Shown here: positions 1-8,408 of the stretch, one piece after another
How the letters are laid out: every line of letters begins with the position of its first letter
Position numbering within the stretch: position 1 is the first letter of the stretch
Source of the DNA: an uncultured Lachnospiraceae bacterium
GTDB lineage: Bacteria; Bacillota; Clostridia; Lachnospirales; Lachnospiraceae
Reading direction: 5' to 3'
DNA: 13,307 nucleotides
NCBI GenBank assembly: GCA_900551235.1
Contig: URUU01000052.1
Coordinates: 1 to 13,307 of the forward strand
Made by a program: the position numbers and the translations under genes
The notes under the pieces: model-generated
What the model saw: the letters and a program-made list of their open reading frames with translations, nothing else
Databases searched by the model: none
Told to the model about the DNA's origin: nothing

Positions 1-68
1 GAACACCCGGCATTTCAACACCTTACACCTGCCAGGAAATCACCGTAAATTCTTAATGGTCCTCTCCC

Positions 69-1271
69 TTACTTCTCATCCACTACCTGAAAAATGTAGA
101 ACTTCAGATAATAAGACTCTTCTGCCGCCCACAGGATCGGGTGATCCGGTGCCTGGGTGCGGTACTCGACCTGACGCAGGCGTTTGTGGACATTTCTTGC
201 TGCCTGATGGATGGTCTGTGTAAACAGTTCATAGGTCATAAAGTGTGAACAGGAGCAGGTTGCAAGGAAACCGCCGTCACGCACCAGCTTCATCGCACGC
301 AGGTTGATCTCACGGTAGCCTTTTACGGCATTTTTTACGGAATTTCTGGACTTGGTGAAAGCCGGCGGGTCAAGGATGACTACATCGAATTTTTCCCCTT
401 TTTCTTCCAGTACCGGGAGCAGTTCAAAGACATCTCGGCAGATAAATTTCACGCGGTCCTCCATGCCGTTTAACTTGGAGTTCAGTGTTGCCTGCTCTAC
501 CGCAAGTTCAGAAGCATCGACTCCGGTCACTTCTTTCGCCCCGCCGTATCCGGCATTTAAGGCAAAGGAACCGGTGTGTGTAAAGCAGTCGAGCACTTTT
601 GCATTTTTGCAGAGACGCTGGATCGCTTTTCGGTTGTATTTCTGGTCGAGGAAGAATCCTGTTTTCTGTCCGTCTTTGACATCGACCATATAGCGGACAC
701 CATTCTCTTCGATCTCCACGTTTGTATCAAACGGCTCTCCGATAAATCCTTTGTACAGCTCCATGCCTTCCTGGCGGCGTACTTTTGCATCGCTTCGCTC
801 ATAGACACCGCGGATCTCGATTCCGTCCGCTGCCAGCACTTCTTTTAACAGTTCTACAATCTGATCTTTCAGGCGGTCGATGCCAAGTGCCAGGGACTGC
901 ACGACAAGTACATCGGAAAATTTATCCACGACAAGTCCCGGCAGAAAGTCTGCCTCGCCGAAGATCACGCGGCAGCTTCCGGTATCGCTGACTTTTTTGC
1001 GGTAATTCCATGCCTCCTGCACACGCATCTTCAGAAATGCCTCATCAATCTCCTGATGACGGTTTCTTGTCATCATCCGCACACGGATTTTGGAATTGCG
1101 GTTGATAAAGCCTTTGCCAAGTCCGTAGCCGTCAAAATCATGTACTGCCACGATATCTCCGTCCTCAAAGCTTCCGAGGATACTTGCGATCTCATTGTCA
1201 AAGATCCACAGTCCGCCTGCTTTTAACATTCTTCCTTCGCCCTTTTTCAGGGTAACGATTGCTTCGCTCAT
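69..1271 (-). CDS. rlmI: Class I SAM-dependent rRNA methyltransferase, RlmI/YwbD-like
   Basis: The predicted 400-residue cytosolic protein matches the architecture of E. coli RlmI, which makes m5C1962 in 23S rRNA. An N-terminal PUA-type RNA-binding domain (about residues 3-80) is followed by a linker domain and a Rossmann methyltransferase domain from about residue 190. Visible motifs are the SAM-binding loop VLDCFTHTGSF (226-236), the acidic residue in GVDAS (250-254), the motif IV segment ILDPPAF (299-305) and the CSCS cysteine segment (339-342), which should hold the catalytic cysteine of m5C enzymes. The phrase DGQKTGFFLDQ near 200-210 is also typical of this family. The start is supported by AAGGAG seven bases upstream of the ATG. 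It begins 15 bp after the polC stop and its Shine-Dalgarno lies right behind that stop, so it is probably the last co-transcribed gene seen here. The family is secure; the exact target base is inferred from E. coli. Confidence 0.9.
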   Translation of the reverse strand: MSEAIVTLKKGEGRMLKAGGLWIFDNEIASILGSFEDGDIVAVHDFDGYGLGKGFINRNSKIRVRMMTRNRHQEIDEAFLKMRVQEAWNYRKKVSDTGSCRVIFGEADFLPGLVVDKFSDVLVVQSLALGIDRLKDQIVELLKEVLAADGIEIRGVYERSDAKVRRQEGMELYKGFIGEPFDTNVEIEENGVRYMVDVKDGQKTGFFLDQKYNRKAIQRLCKNAKVLDCFTHTGSFALNAGYGGAKEVTGVDASELAVEQATLNSKLNGMEDRVKFICRDVFELLPVLEEKGEKFDVVILDPPAFTKSRNSVKNAVKGYREINLRAMKLVRDGGFLATCSCSHFMTYELFTQTIHQAARNVHKRLRQVEYRTQAPDHPILWAAEESYYLKFYIFQVVDEK

Positions 1272-1286
1272 TCTTTTTCTCCTTAT

Positions 1287-4200
1287 CTATCCTACCAGAT
1301 CAAACAGCGACAGCTGATTGCTCTCTGGCAGATCGCCCAGAATTCCCAGATCATCCATCAGGTCGATGACTGTCTTGCTGACTTTTGTCCGGTCTCTGAA
1401 ATCATCTTTTGATAAAAATTTTCCTTCTTTTGCCGCATCCATAACGGCATCCGCAGCCTTCTCTCCAAGACCCTCGATCGTACTTAACGCCGGCATCAGC
1501 TTGCCGTCGATGATCTTAAAACGTCTCGCATCTGCCTGATAGAGATCGAGCGGCAGAAAATCATAACCTCTGGCATACATTTCCTGCACGATTTTCATAT
1601 CTTTCATGGAATCCTGCTCTTTTTTGGAGAGTGCATCGCCTTTTTTGCGGTATTCGTCCATGTAGTGAAGCAGTTTTTCCTGTCCCTGACACATCAGCTC
1701 ATAGCTGAAGGCAGAAGCTCGTATACTAAAATATGCCGCATAATATGCCAGCGGATAAAAAATCTTGTACCAGGCAATGCGGAATGCCATCATAACATAA
1801 GCTGCCGCATGTGCTTTCGGGAACATGTACTTGATCTTTTTACACGACCAGATATACCAGTCCGGCACATCATGTGCCAGCATCTCTTCTTCCCACTCCG
1901 GTTTCAGTCCTTTCCCCTTTCGCACACTCTCCATGATCGTGAACGACTGCTCACTGTCCAGCCCTTTTCCGATCAGGTAGGTCATGATATCATCACGCGT
2001 ACAAATTGCCGTAGAAATGGTTGCCTTGCCTTCTTCGATCAGGGTCTGTGCATTTCCAAGCCATACGTCTGTTCCATGGGACAGACCGGAAATGCGGACC
2101 AGATCTGAAAAGCTCTGCGGTTTGGTATCTACAAGCATCTGGATAACGAAATCGGTTCCAAACTCCGGAATACCAAGCGAACCGAGCGGACAGCCTCCAA
2201 GCTGCTCCGGTGTAACGCCAAGTGCCTCCGTGCTGACAAAAAGCGACATGACTTCTTTATTGTCCAGCGGAATGTCCTGTGCATTGATGTCTGTTAAATC
2301 CTCCAGCATACGGATCATCGTCGGATCATCGTGTCCGAGAATATCGAGCTTCAAGAGGTTGTGGTCGATGGAATGGTAGTCGAAATGTGTTGTTATAATA
2401 TCCGTTGTCATATCGTTTGCCGGGTGCTGCACCGGTGTGAACGAATCAATCTCTTCGCCCAGCGGCAGAACAATGATACCGCCCGGATGCTGTCCCGTTG
2501 TCCTTCGCACGCCGGTACATCCTTTTACGATACGGTTGATCTCGCAGGTACGCTTCCGCTCGCCGCGTTCTTCGTAATAATTTTTCACATACCCAAACGC
2601 CGTCTTGTCCGCAAGCGTACCGATCGTTCCGGCACGGTAAGTCTGACCTTTTCCGAAAATAACCTCGGTATAGCGATGGGCATTTCCCTGATAGTCACCG
2701 GAAAAGTTCAGGTCGATATCCGGCTCTTTGTTTCCTTTAAATCCAAGGAATGTTTCAAACGGAATGTCAAATCCTTCTTTTCGAAGCTTCGCTCCGCAGA
2801 CCGGGCAGTTCTTATCCGGCATGTCACACCCGGCTCTTCCGGCATAGGCTTTCACATCGTCTGAATCAAAATCGCTGTAGTGGCATTTTTCACAGTAATA
2901 GTGCGGACGCAGCGGATTTACCTCGGTGATCCCTGCCATCGTCGCTACAAAAGAAGATCCGACCGAACCTCGTGATCCTACCAGATAGCCGTCCTCGTTC
3001 GACTTCCACACCAGTTTCTGTGCGATGATGTACATAACGGCAAATCCATTGGAAATGATGGAGTTCAACTCTCTCTCCAGCCGCTCGACAACGACTTCCG
3101 GAAGATCCCCGCCATAAATCTCATGGGCACGGTTGTAGCAGATCTCACGCAGGTTCTTATCCGAATCCGGGATGACCGGCGGACATTTATCCGGTCTTAC
3201 CGGAGATATTTTTTCGCACATATCGGCGATCTTGTTCGGGTTTGTGATCACGACTTCTTCTGCTTTTTCACTGCCAAGATATTCAAACTCTTTGAGCATC
3301 TCTTCTGTGGTACGCAGGTAAAGCGGTGCCTGTTCGTCGGCATCGGTAAATCCTTTGCCCGCCATAATGATGCGGCGGTAAACTTCATCCTCCGGATTTA
3401 AGAAATGCACATCGCAGGTCGCCACGACCATTTTGTTGAACTGTTCTCCGAGTTTTACGATCTTGCGGTTGATCTCCTGAAGATCTTCGATCGTCTCCAC
3501 ATCAGTCCTGTCGCTTCGCAGCATAAAAGCATTGTTGCCGATCGGCTGGATCTCCAGATAATCATAGAAATTGACCAGTCTTGCGATCTCCTGATCCGAG
3601 CGATGGTTTAACACAGCCTGATACAGTTCGCCCGCCTCACAGGCAGAACCAAGCAGCAGTCCCTCTCTGTAACGCACAAATTCGCTCTTCGGGATCAGCG
3701 GTCTTCGGTTATAATATTTCAAATGTGAACAGGAAACCAGGCGGTAGAGATTGATACGTCCAAGATCGTTTGTCGCCAGCAAAATTGCATGGTGCGACGG
3801 ACTCTTGCGGATCTTATCCACGGAAGTACGACCCAGTTCATTGACTCCATCCAGCGTTGTAATATCTCTCTGCTGAAGCATCTCAATAAATTTCACAAAA
3901 ATCTCTGCCGTACATCCGGCATCATCAACTGCCCGATGATGGTTCTCCAATGATACTTTCAGTGCTTTTGCAACCGTATCCAGCTTGAAACGGTTCAACT
4001 GCGGCATCAGCACTCTTGCCAGGGCAACGGTATCGACTATGGTAAATTCTTTTTCAATACCCTGTCGTTTGCAGTTTGCCTCGATAAATCCCATATCAAA
4101 CGATGCATTGTGTGCAACCATCACGCATCCTTCCGAAAATTCCAGAAATTTTGGAAGGATTTCTTCAATCGTTGGTGCATCCAGCACCATGTTGTCGTTG

Positions 4201-5831
4201 ATACTGGTCAGTTCCTCGATTTTATATGGAATCGGCACTTCGGGATTGACAAAGGTGCTGAATTTATCTGTGATCTTTCCATTTAGCACTTTGACAGCAC
4301 CGATCTCGATGATCTTGTTTGCCGCCGTACTGAAACCGGTCGTCTCCAGGTCGAATACCACATAGGCATCCTCCAGGCTCTGATTTTGGGAATTGACAAC
4401 GAGATCCTGCAGGTCATCCACCAGATAGGCTTCACATCCGTAAATAATCTTGAAATCCTCATCCGGCGAAACTGCATGATTGGCATCCGGAAATGCCTGC
4501 ACGACACCATGGTCCGTGATGGCGATCGCCTTATGACCCCAGGATTTTGCACGTTTGATGATATCTTTTACATCGGAAACACCGTCCATGTCACTCATTT
4601 TTGTATGACAATGTAGTTCCACTCGTTTTTCCGGCCAGGTATCCACCCTCTGTCTGCGGAAATCCTGGATTTTTTTGATACCAGACACAGAACCGATACT
4701 GAGCTGTCCGTCAAACCGGTCGATCGTCGTCACGCCGCGGATTTTCAGGAACACACCTTCCTTAATCTCTTTTAAAATCTCCGCTACCTGCTCTGTCTGT
4801 GCAAAGATTTTGATCACGATAGTGTCTGTAAAATCGGTCACTTCCATCATAATAATTGTTTTATTATTACGAATGTCACGCGTCTCCAGCATCTGAACCT
4901 GACCACGGACCGTCACTTCACCCATCTCACCCTGGATCTGCTCGATGGCCAGCGATTCTCCTTCAAAATCACGTCCGTAAAGCACATCCGGATTGTCCGA
5001 GCGGCGCACACTTCGAGGTCCGTCTCCTCTTGAAAATCCGGAACGGGATCCTCCCTTTCCCTGAAAATTTCCTCTGCCTTTTGGCATATCTGCTGCTTGT
5101 TTCTCGACTTTTTTCTCGCTCTTTCCGTCGTTTTTCTTTTCTGGCTTTGCTTTTTCCTTTTTCGCTGCTTCTGCCTTTCTTTCTGCTTTTGCAGACTCCG
5201 GCAGTTGTCCGTTTTCTTCCGGCAGATTCTGAGGCTCTTCCGGATTGCCAAGCACGGCATTCTGCAGGATCGCATCGACTTCCTGCTGGATACGCAGCTC
5301 GCTGTTTTTATGCGACTTGCTCTCCACCGGATCTTTGAAAACGGTCTGCACTTTAAAATGCATGCCGCAGCGTTCGCAGAAGATCTTCTCCAGAATCTGC
5401 AGAAGCTCCTCCAGACGTTCTTCCGCCACCACGTTTTTCTCGATGGTCAGCGTCATCTCATCATCTGCCGTAAACGTACATTCTGCCTGACGCAGGATGC
5501 TGTAAAGGAAGATATTATAATCTCTGATTTCGGATAAAATACTACTTTCATACTCCTGCATCAGGGTTCTCGGTGTATATTGTCTGGATAACTGAAATTT
5601 GACAATGATCTTTACGTCCATTGACGCATTGTCAAAAATCTGTCTCTTTATCTCCCTCTCCGTATCCTGCACGGACTGCCAGTACAGAAGCCTCGGGCTT
5701 TCCAGATATACACGCATCCGGTCTCTTGCAGAAGTGACGGTTACTCTCGTAACCGTCGCCTGAGAAAGTAATCCTCTTAAGTTGTCATTTACCTTTAAAG
5801 TCGGAAATACATCAAAAAACTCTTTAGGCAT
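1287..5831 (-). CDS. polC: DNA polymerase III alpha subunit, Gram-positive PolC type
   Basis: The replicative polymerase of low-GC Gram-positives, with a built-in 3'-5' proofreading exonuclease; it works at the fork with the beta clamp. From the chosen start it has 1514 residues (B. subtilis PolC is about 1437). Order seen: N-terminal domain; charged linker about 195-283; OB fold about 300-395; PHP start with HCHTKMSDMDG (about 406-416); DEDDh exonuclease inserted in the PHP domain, with DLETTG (494-499), VAHNASFD (572-579) and HHRAVDDA (631-638); zinc-binding cysteines at about 980, 983, 1009 and 1012; palm motif PDIDLNFSGD (about 1037-1046) with the catalytic aspartates; FPKAHAAAY further on; and a clamp-binding peptide QLSLFD five residues from the end region (about 1506-1511). 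I chose the ATG at 5831 because MPKEFFDVFPTLKV is the usual PolC N-terminus. An in-frame ATG at 5882 would add 17 unlikely residues. The chosen start overlaps the ispG stop by 8 nt (ATGCCTAA), which suggests translational coupling. Confidence 0.97.
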   Translation of the reverse strand: MPKEFFDVFPTLKVNDNLRGLLSQATVTRVTVTSARDRMRVYLESPRLLYWQSVQDTEREIKRQIFDNASMDVKIIVKFQLSRQYTPRTLMQEYESSILSEIRDYNIFLYSILRQAECTFTADDEMTLTIEKNVVAEERLEELLQILEKIFCERCGMHFKVQTVFKDPVESKSHKNSELRIQQEVDAILQNAVLGNPEEPQNLPEENGQLPESAKAERKAEAAKKEKAKPEKKNDGKSEKKVEKQAADMPKGRGNFQGKGGSRSGFSRGDGPRSVRRSDNPDVLYGRDFEGESLAIEQIQGEMGEVTVRGQVQMLETRDIRNNKTIIMMEVTDFTDTIVIKIFAQTEQVAEILKEIKEGVFLKIRGVTTIDRFDGQLSIGSVSGIKKIQDFRRQRVDTWPEKRVELHCHTKMSDMDGVSDVKDIIKRAKSWGHKAIAITDHGVVQAFPDANHAVSPDEDFKIIYGCEAYLVDDLQDLVVNSQNQSLEDAYVVFDLETTGFSTAANKIIEIGAVKVLNGKITDKFSTFVNPEVPIPYKIEELTSINDNMVLDAPTIEEILPKFLEFSEGCVMVAHNASFDMGFIEANCKRQGIEKEFTIVDTVALARVLMPQLNRFKLDTVAKALKVSLENHHRAVDDAGCTAEIFVKFIEMLQQRDITTLDGVNELGRTSVDKIRKSPSHHAILLATNDLGRINLYRLVSCSHLKYYNRRPLIPKSEFVRYREGLLLGSACEAGELYQAVLNHRSDQEIARLVNFYDYLEIQPIGNNAFMLRSDRTDVETIEDLQEINRKIVKLGEQFNKMVVATCDVHFLNPEDEVYRRIIMAGKGFTDADEQAPLYLRTTEEMLKEFEYLGSEKAEEVVITNPNKIADMCEKISPVRPDKCPPVIPDSDKNLREICYNRAHEIYGGDLPEVVVERLERELNSIISNGFAVMYIIAQKLVWKSNEDGYLVGSRGSVGSSFVATMAGITEVNPLRPHYYCEKCHYSDFDSDDVKAYAGRAGCDMPDKNCPVCGAKLRKEGFDIPFETFLGFKGNKEPDIDLNFSGDYQGNAHRYTEVIFGKGQTYRAGTIGTLADKTAFGYVKNYYEERGERKRTCEINRIVKGCTGVRRTTGQHPGGIIVLPLGEEIDSFTPVQHPANDMTTDIITTHFDYHSIDHNLLKLDILGHDDPTMIRMLEDLTDINAQDIPLDNKEVMSLFVSTEALGVTPEQLGGCPLGSLGIPEFGTDFVIQMLVDTKPQSFSDLVRISGLSHGTDVWLGNAQTLIEEGKATISTAICTRDDIMTYLIGKGLDSEQSFTIMESVRKGKGLKPEWEEEMLAHDVPDWYIWSCKKIKYMFPKAHAAAYVMMAFRIAWYKIFYPLAYYAAYFSIRASAFSYELMCQGQEKLLHYMDEYRKKGDALSKKEQDSMKDMKIVQEMYARGYDFLPLDLYQADARRFKIIDGKLMPALSTIEGLGEKAADAVMDAAKEGKFLSKDDFRDRTKVSKTVIDLMDDLGILGDLPESNQLSLFDLVG
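4994..5237 (-). other. Low-complexity charged linker within PolC
   Basis: This part of polC encodes about 80 residues (roughly 199-279 of the protein) joining the N-terminal domain to the OB fold. The first half is dominated by Lys, Glu and Ala (for example AKAERKAEAAKKEKAKPEKK). The second half is Gly/Arg/Ser-rich with RGNFQG and GFSRGDG. It is very likely disordered. B. subtilis PolC has a much shorter connection at this place, which would account for the larger size of this protein. Confidence 0.7.
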
Positions 5832-6888
5832 GAATCTCATTCCAGTGAAGAAGCTCTTCTCTGAGAGCATCCAGAAGTTCACTCTCAGGCACTTTCTTCA
5901 CCACTTCCCCCTTTCTGATCAAAAGACCTTCGCCTTTTCCGCCGGCGATCCCGATATCCGCTTCTCTTGCCTCTCCAGGGCCATTTACCACACATCCCAT
6001 AACAGCAACTTTGATATCCAGTGGAATATCTTCTACCATATTTTCTACTTTATTTGCCAGAGAGATCAGATCGATCTGTGTGCGCCCACAGGTAGGACAG
6101 GACACAACCTCAATACCGCCTTTTCGAAGTCCCAGCGTACGCAGGATCAGTTTGGCTGATTTGATCTCTTCTTTCGGGTCTCCGGTCAGAGATACACGGA
6201 TCGTATCACCGATGCCCTGCGAAAGAATGATACCAAGTCCGACAGCGGATTTGATGTTTCCGGATAAAACTGTTCCGGACTCTGTGATACCGACATGGAG
6301 CGGATGACCGGTCTTTGGTGCGATCAGCTCATGTGCTTTTGCACACATCAGTACATCGGAAGATTTGATGCTGATGACCAGATTGTCATAGCCCATATCT
6401 TCGATCATATGCACTTTATCCAGGGCACTCTCCACGATCCCTTCTGCCGTCACGCCGCCGTATTTTTTCACCAGGTCTTTTTCCAGAGAACCACTGTTTA
6501 CACCGACACGAATCGGAATGTTTCGCTCTTTTGCCGCATCAACCACTGCCTGTACACGCTCTCTGCTGCCAATGTTGCCAGGATTGATACGGATCTTGTC
6601 CGCGCCATTTTCGATCGCTGCGATCGCCAGTTTATGATCAAAATGAATATCTGCAACAAGTGGTATCGCAATCTGCTTTTTAATCTCCTTCAATGCCCTC
6701 GCAGCTTCCTGCGTCGGAACTGCACATCTTATAATATCGCATCCTGCCGCGGTCAGAGCCTGGATCTGTGCCACGGTAGCCTGCACATCTTCTGTTTTTG
6801 TATTTGTCATCGACTGGATCAGGATTGGATTTCCGCCTCCGATCACCCGGCCGCCGATCTTCACCGCTTTTGTATGTTCTCTGTACAT
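5824..6888 (-). CDS. ispG: 4-hydroxy-3-methylbut-2-enyl diphosphate synthase (IspG/GcpE)
   Basis: Penultimate enzyme of the MEP isoprenoid pathway: it reduces ME-cPP to HMBPP using a [4Fe-4S] cluster, in the cytosol. The protein has 354 residues, the normal length for the bacterial two-domain form. The N-terminal TIM barrel shows IQSMTNT (24-30), ADIHFDHKLA (79-88) and RINPGNIG (100-107). The C-terminal iron-sulfur domain shows SCPTCGR (C264, C267) and MGCVVNGPGEA (C299, with the conserved glutamate E306). An excellent site, GGGAGG (complement of 6897-6902), lies eight bases upstream of the ATG. Downstream it overlaps polC by 8 nt, an arrangement common in clostridia. Upstream lies folA, 73 bp away, rather than the frequently seen dxr-rseP pair. 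Confidence 0.97.
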   Translation of the reverse strand: MYREHTKAVKIGGRVIGGGNPILIQSMTNTKTEDVQATVAQIQALTAAGCDIIRCAVPTQEAARALKEIKKQIAIPLVADIHFDHKLAIAAIENGADKIRINPGNIGSRERVQAVVDAAKERNIPIRVGVNSGSLEKDLVKKYGGVTAEGIVESALDKVHMIEDMGYDNLVISIKSSDVLMCAKAHELIAPKTGHPLHVGITESGTVLSGNIKSAVGLGIILSQGIGDTIRVSLTGDPKEEIKSAKLILRTLGLRKGGIEVVSCPTCGRTQIDLISLANKVENMVEDIPLDIKVAVMGCVVNGPGEAREADIGIAGGKGEGLLIRKGEVVKKVPESELLDALREELLHWNEIHA

Positions 6889-6896
6889 AAATCAGA

Positions 6897-6921
6897 CCTC
6901 CCTAATGTCAGCAAAGCTGAC
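6897..6921 (-). promoter_or_regulatory. ispG Shine-Dalgarno and small leader hairpin
   Basis: On the minus strand a perfect 6-bp stem with a TTT loop, GTCAGC-TTT-GCTGAC (6907-6921), ends four bases before the GGGAGG ribosome binding site (6897-6902). No T-run follows the hairpin, so it is not a standard terminator. It might modulate ribosome access or mark an RNA processing site. I could not find a convincing promoter in this 73-bp gap, so ispG may be read from further upstream. Confidence 0.4.
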
Positions 6922-6961
6922 CAGAATCACATACCAAGTCTCACGTATGTTCGACTTGAAT

Positions 6962-7456
6962 TCACTGCACCTTTTTTTCGTATTTCACAAAATAGTATTC
7001 CAGATCAAAGTATGTCTGCTCATCACTGGTCGCCGTGATCTTCCATTCATCCCTCTCATCCAGATTCGGAAAATACGCATCTGCTTCGTATGCATGATCG
7101 ATCCTGGTCATATGCGCCGTGTCGCAGTATGGAAGCATCTGACGGTAGATCTGCTCTCCGCCGATCACGTAAACATCTTCGCTGTCATATTTTTTCAGCT
7201 CTTCCATCACTTCCTCGACACTGTGCACGATGATGGCACCTTTGACCTGATAATTCTGATTTTTCGTCAGGACAATGTTGACTCTGTTTTTGAGCGGCAG
7301 TCCGTTCGGAAAACTCTCCAGTGTCTTTCTGCCCATCACTACCACTTTTCCGGTTGTCATCTGACGAAACATCTTCATATCATTCGGAATGCTGACCAGC
7401 AGTTCGTTATTCTTACCGATCGCCCAGTTCTTATCCACAGCAGCAATCAAATTCAT
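6962..7456 (-). CDS. folA: Dihydrofolate reductase
   Basis: NADPH-dependent reduction of dihydrofolate to tetrahydrofolate, needed to recycle the dihydrofolate released by ThyA encoded just upstream. The protein has 164 residues, a typical chromosomal DHFR. Signature residues are WAIG (11-14, Met20-loop region), IPNDMKMF (23-30, with D26 as the catalytic acid), MGRKTLESFP (41-50, NADPH site) and VIGGEQIY (97-104). AGGAGG lies nine bases upstream of the ATG. The usual bacterial LPW..LP(E/D)D pattern appears here as LLVSIPND, so the aromatic Trp after the proline is absent; this could affect inhibitor affinity but that is inference. It lies 71 bp downstream of thyA, likely in the same transcript. 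Confidence 0.95.
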   Translation of the reverse strand: MNLIAAVDKNWAIGKNNELLVSIPNDMKMFRQMTTGKVVVMGRKTLESFPNGLPLKNRVNIVLTKNQNYQVKGAIIVHSVEEVMEELKKYDSEDVYVIGGEQIYRQMLPYCDTAHMTRIDHAYEADAYFPNLDERDEWKITATSDEQTYFDLEYYFVKYEKKVQ

Positions 7457-7527
7457 CTTACTTATCCTCCTCTTTTCTCATTTTTTACACTTTTTTATCC
7501 GGTAAATGTATTCTGTCATGCCAGCTT

Positions 7528-8379
7528 TTACACTGCAACCGGTATATGTTTGACCTGCGGTCCGGTCACATAATCTTCTACATGCAGATCATCCACGGTA
7601 AATCCATAGAAATCTTTTTTCTCCGGGTTCAGCCATACTTTCGGAGCCGGATGCTCTTCTCTTGTGATCAGCTCCTCGATCAGCGGGATATGTCGGTCAT
7701 AAATATGGGCATCTGCGATCACATGCACCAGCTCGCCGACATACATATCACATACCTGTGCCAGCATATGCACAAGAAGCGCATACTGTGCCACGTTCCA
7801 GTTGTTTGCTGTCAGCACATCATTTGATCTCTGATTCAGGATGGCATTGAGTGTCAGCTTATCTTCACCCTTTCTCTGTGTCACATTGAACGTCATGCTG
7901 TAGGCACACGGATAAAGGTTCATCTCATGCAGATCCTGATGTACATAAATGTTCGTCATGATCCTGCGGCTGTACGGATTATTTTTCAGGTCGTAGATCA
8001 CACGGTCTACCTGATCCATCTCACCTTCTTTGTACTGATGTTTTACACCAAGCTGATAGCCGTAAGCCTTGCCGATCGAGCCGTCCTCATCTGCCCATGC
8101 ATCCCAGATGTGGGAATTCAGATCATGCACATTGCTGGACTTTTTCTGCCAGATCCACAGAAGCTCGTCAAATGCACTTTTCAGTGCCGTTTTGCGAAGT
8201 GTCAGTGCCGGAAATTCTCTTCGCAGGTCATAGCGGTTGACCACGCCGAATTTCTTGATCGTGTATGCCGACTCGTTCGTATCCTCCCAGATCGGGCGCA
8301 CCTTTTCTCCTTCTGTACTCACTCCATTGTCCAGAATGTCTCTGCACATTTCCTTAAATACTTTATCTGCATAGCTCAT
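7528..8379 (-). CDS. thyA: Thymidylate synthase (ThyA, Bacillus/phi3T-like type)
   Basis: Converts dUMP to dTMP with methylenetetrahydrofolate as methyl donor and reductant, releasing dihydrofolate for FolA. It has 283 residues, longer than E. coli ThyA (264) and close to the B. subtilis/phage phi3T TSase A form (279). It shares that form's features from memory: ELLWIWQ..S..V.DLN (72-88), HIWDAW with EDGSIG.AYG.QLG (90-111), NPYSRR (134-139, phosphate-binding arginines), the nucleophile C158 in YPCAY, RSND (184-187), the NVAQYALL segment and the C-terminal PVAV. The usual PCH of E. coli-type enzymes is PCA here, as PCV in B. subtilis ThyA. AGAGGAG lies eight bases upstream of the ATG. It follows the DHHW gene after 29 bp and precedes folA, a classic thyA-folA pair. 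Confidence 0.95.
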   Translation of the reverse strand: MSYADKVFKEMCRDILDNGVSTEGEKVRPIWEDTNESAYTIKKFGVVNRYDLRREFPALTLRKTALKSAFDELLWIWQKKSSNVHDLNSHIWDAWADEDGSIGKAYGYQLGVKHQYKEGEMDQVDRVIYDLKNNPYSRRIMTNIYVHQDLHEMNLYPCAYSMTFNVTQRKGEDKLTLNAILNQRSNDVLTANNWNVAQYALLVHMLAQVCDMYVGELVHVIADAHIYDRHIPLIEELITREEHPAPKVWLNPEKKDFYGFTVDDLHVEDYVTGPQVKHIPVAV

Positions 8380-8408
8380 GCTGCTTTCTCCTCTCTTTTA
8401 CCCCGTTT

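Noticed and set aside
1..68. Possible start of another minus-strand gene at positions 11-13 (ATG with AAGG upstream)
   Set aside because: Only four codons are visible, the ribosome binding site is weak and a competing TTG frame overlaps; too little to call. No terminator is visible after rlmI either.
5832..5882. A longer PolC start at 5882
   Set aside because: The extra 17 residues lie within ispG coding sequence and precede the usual PolC N-terminus MPKEFFDVFPTLK.
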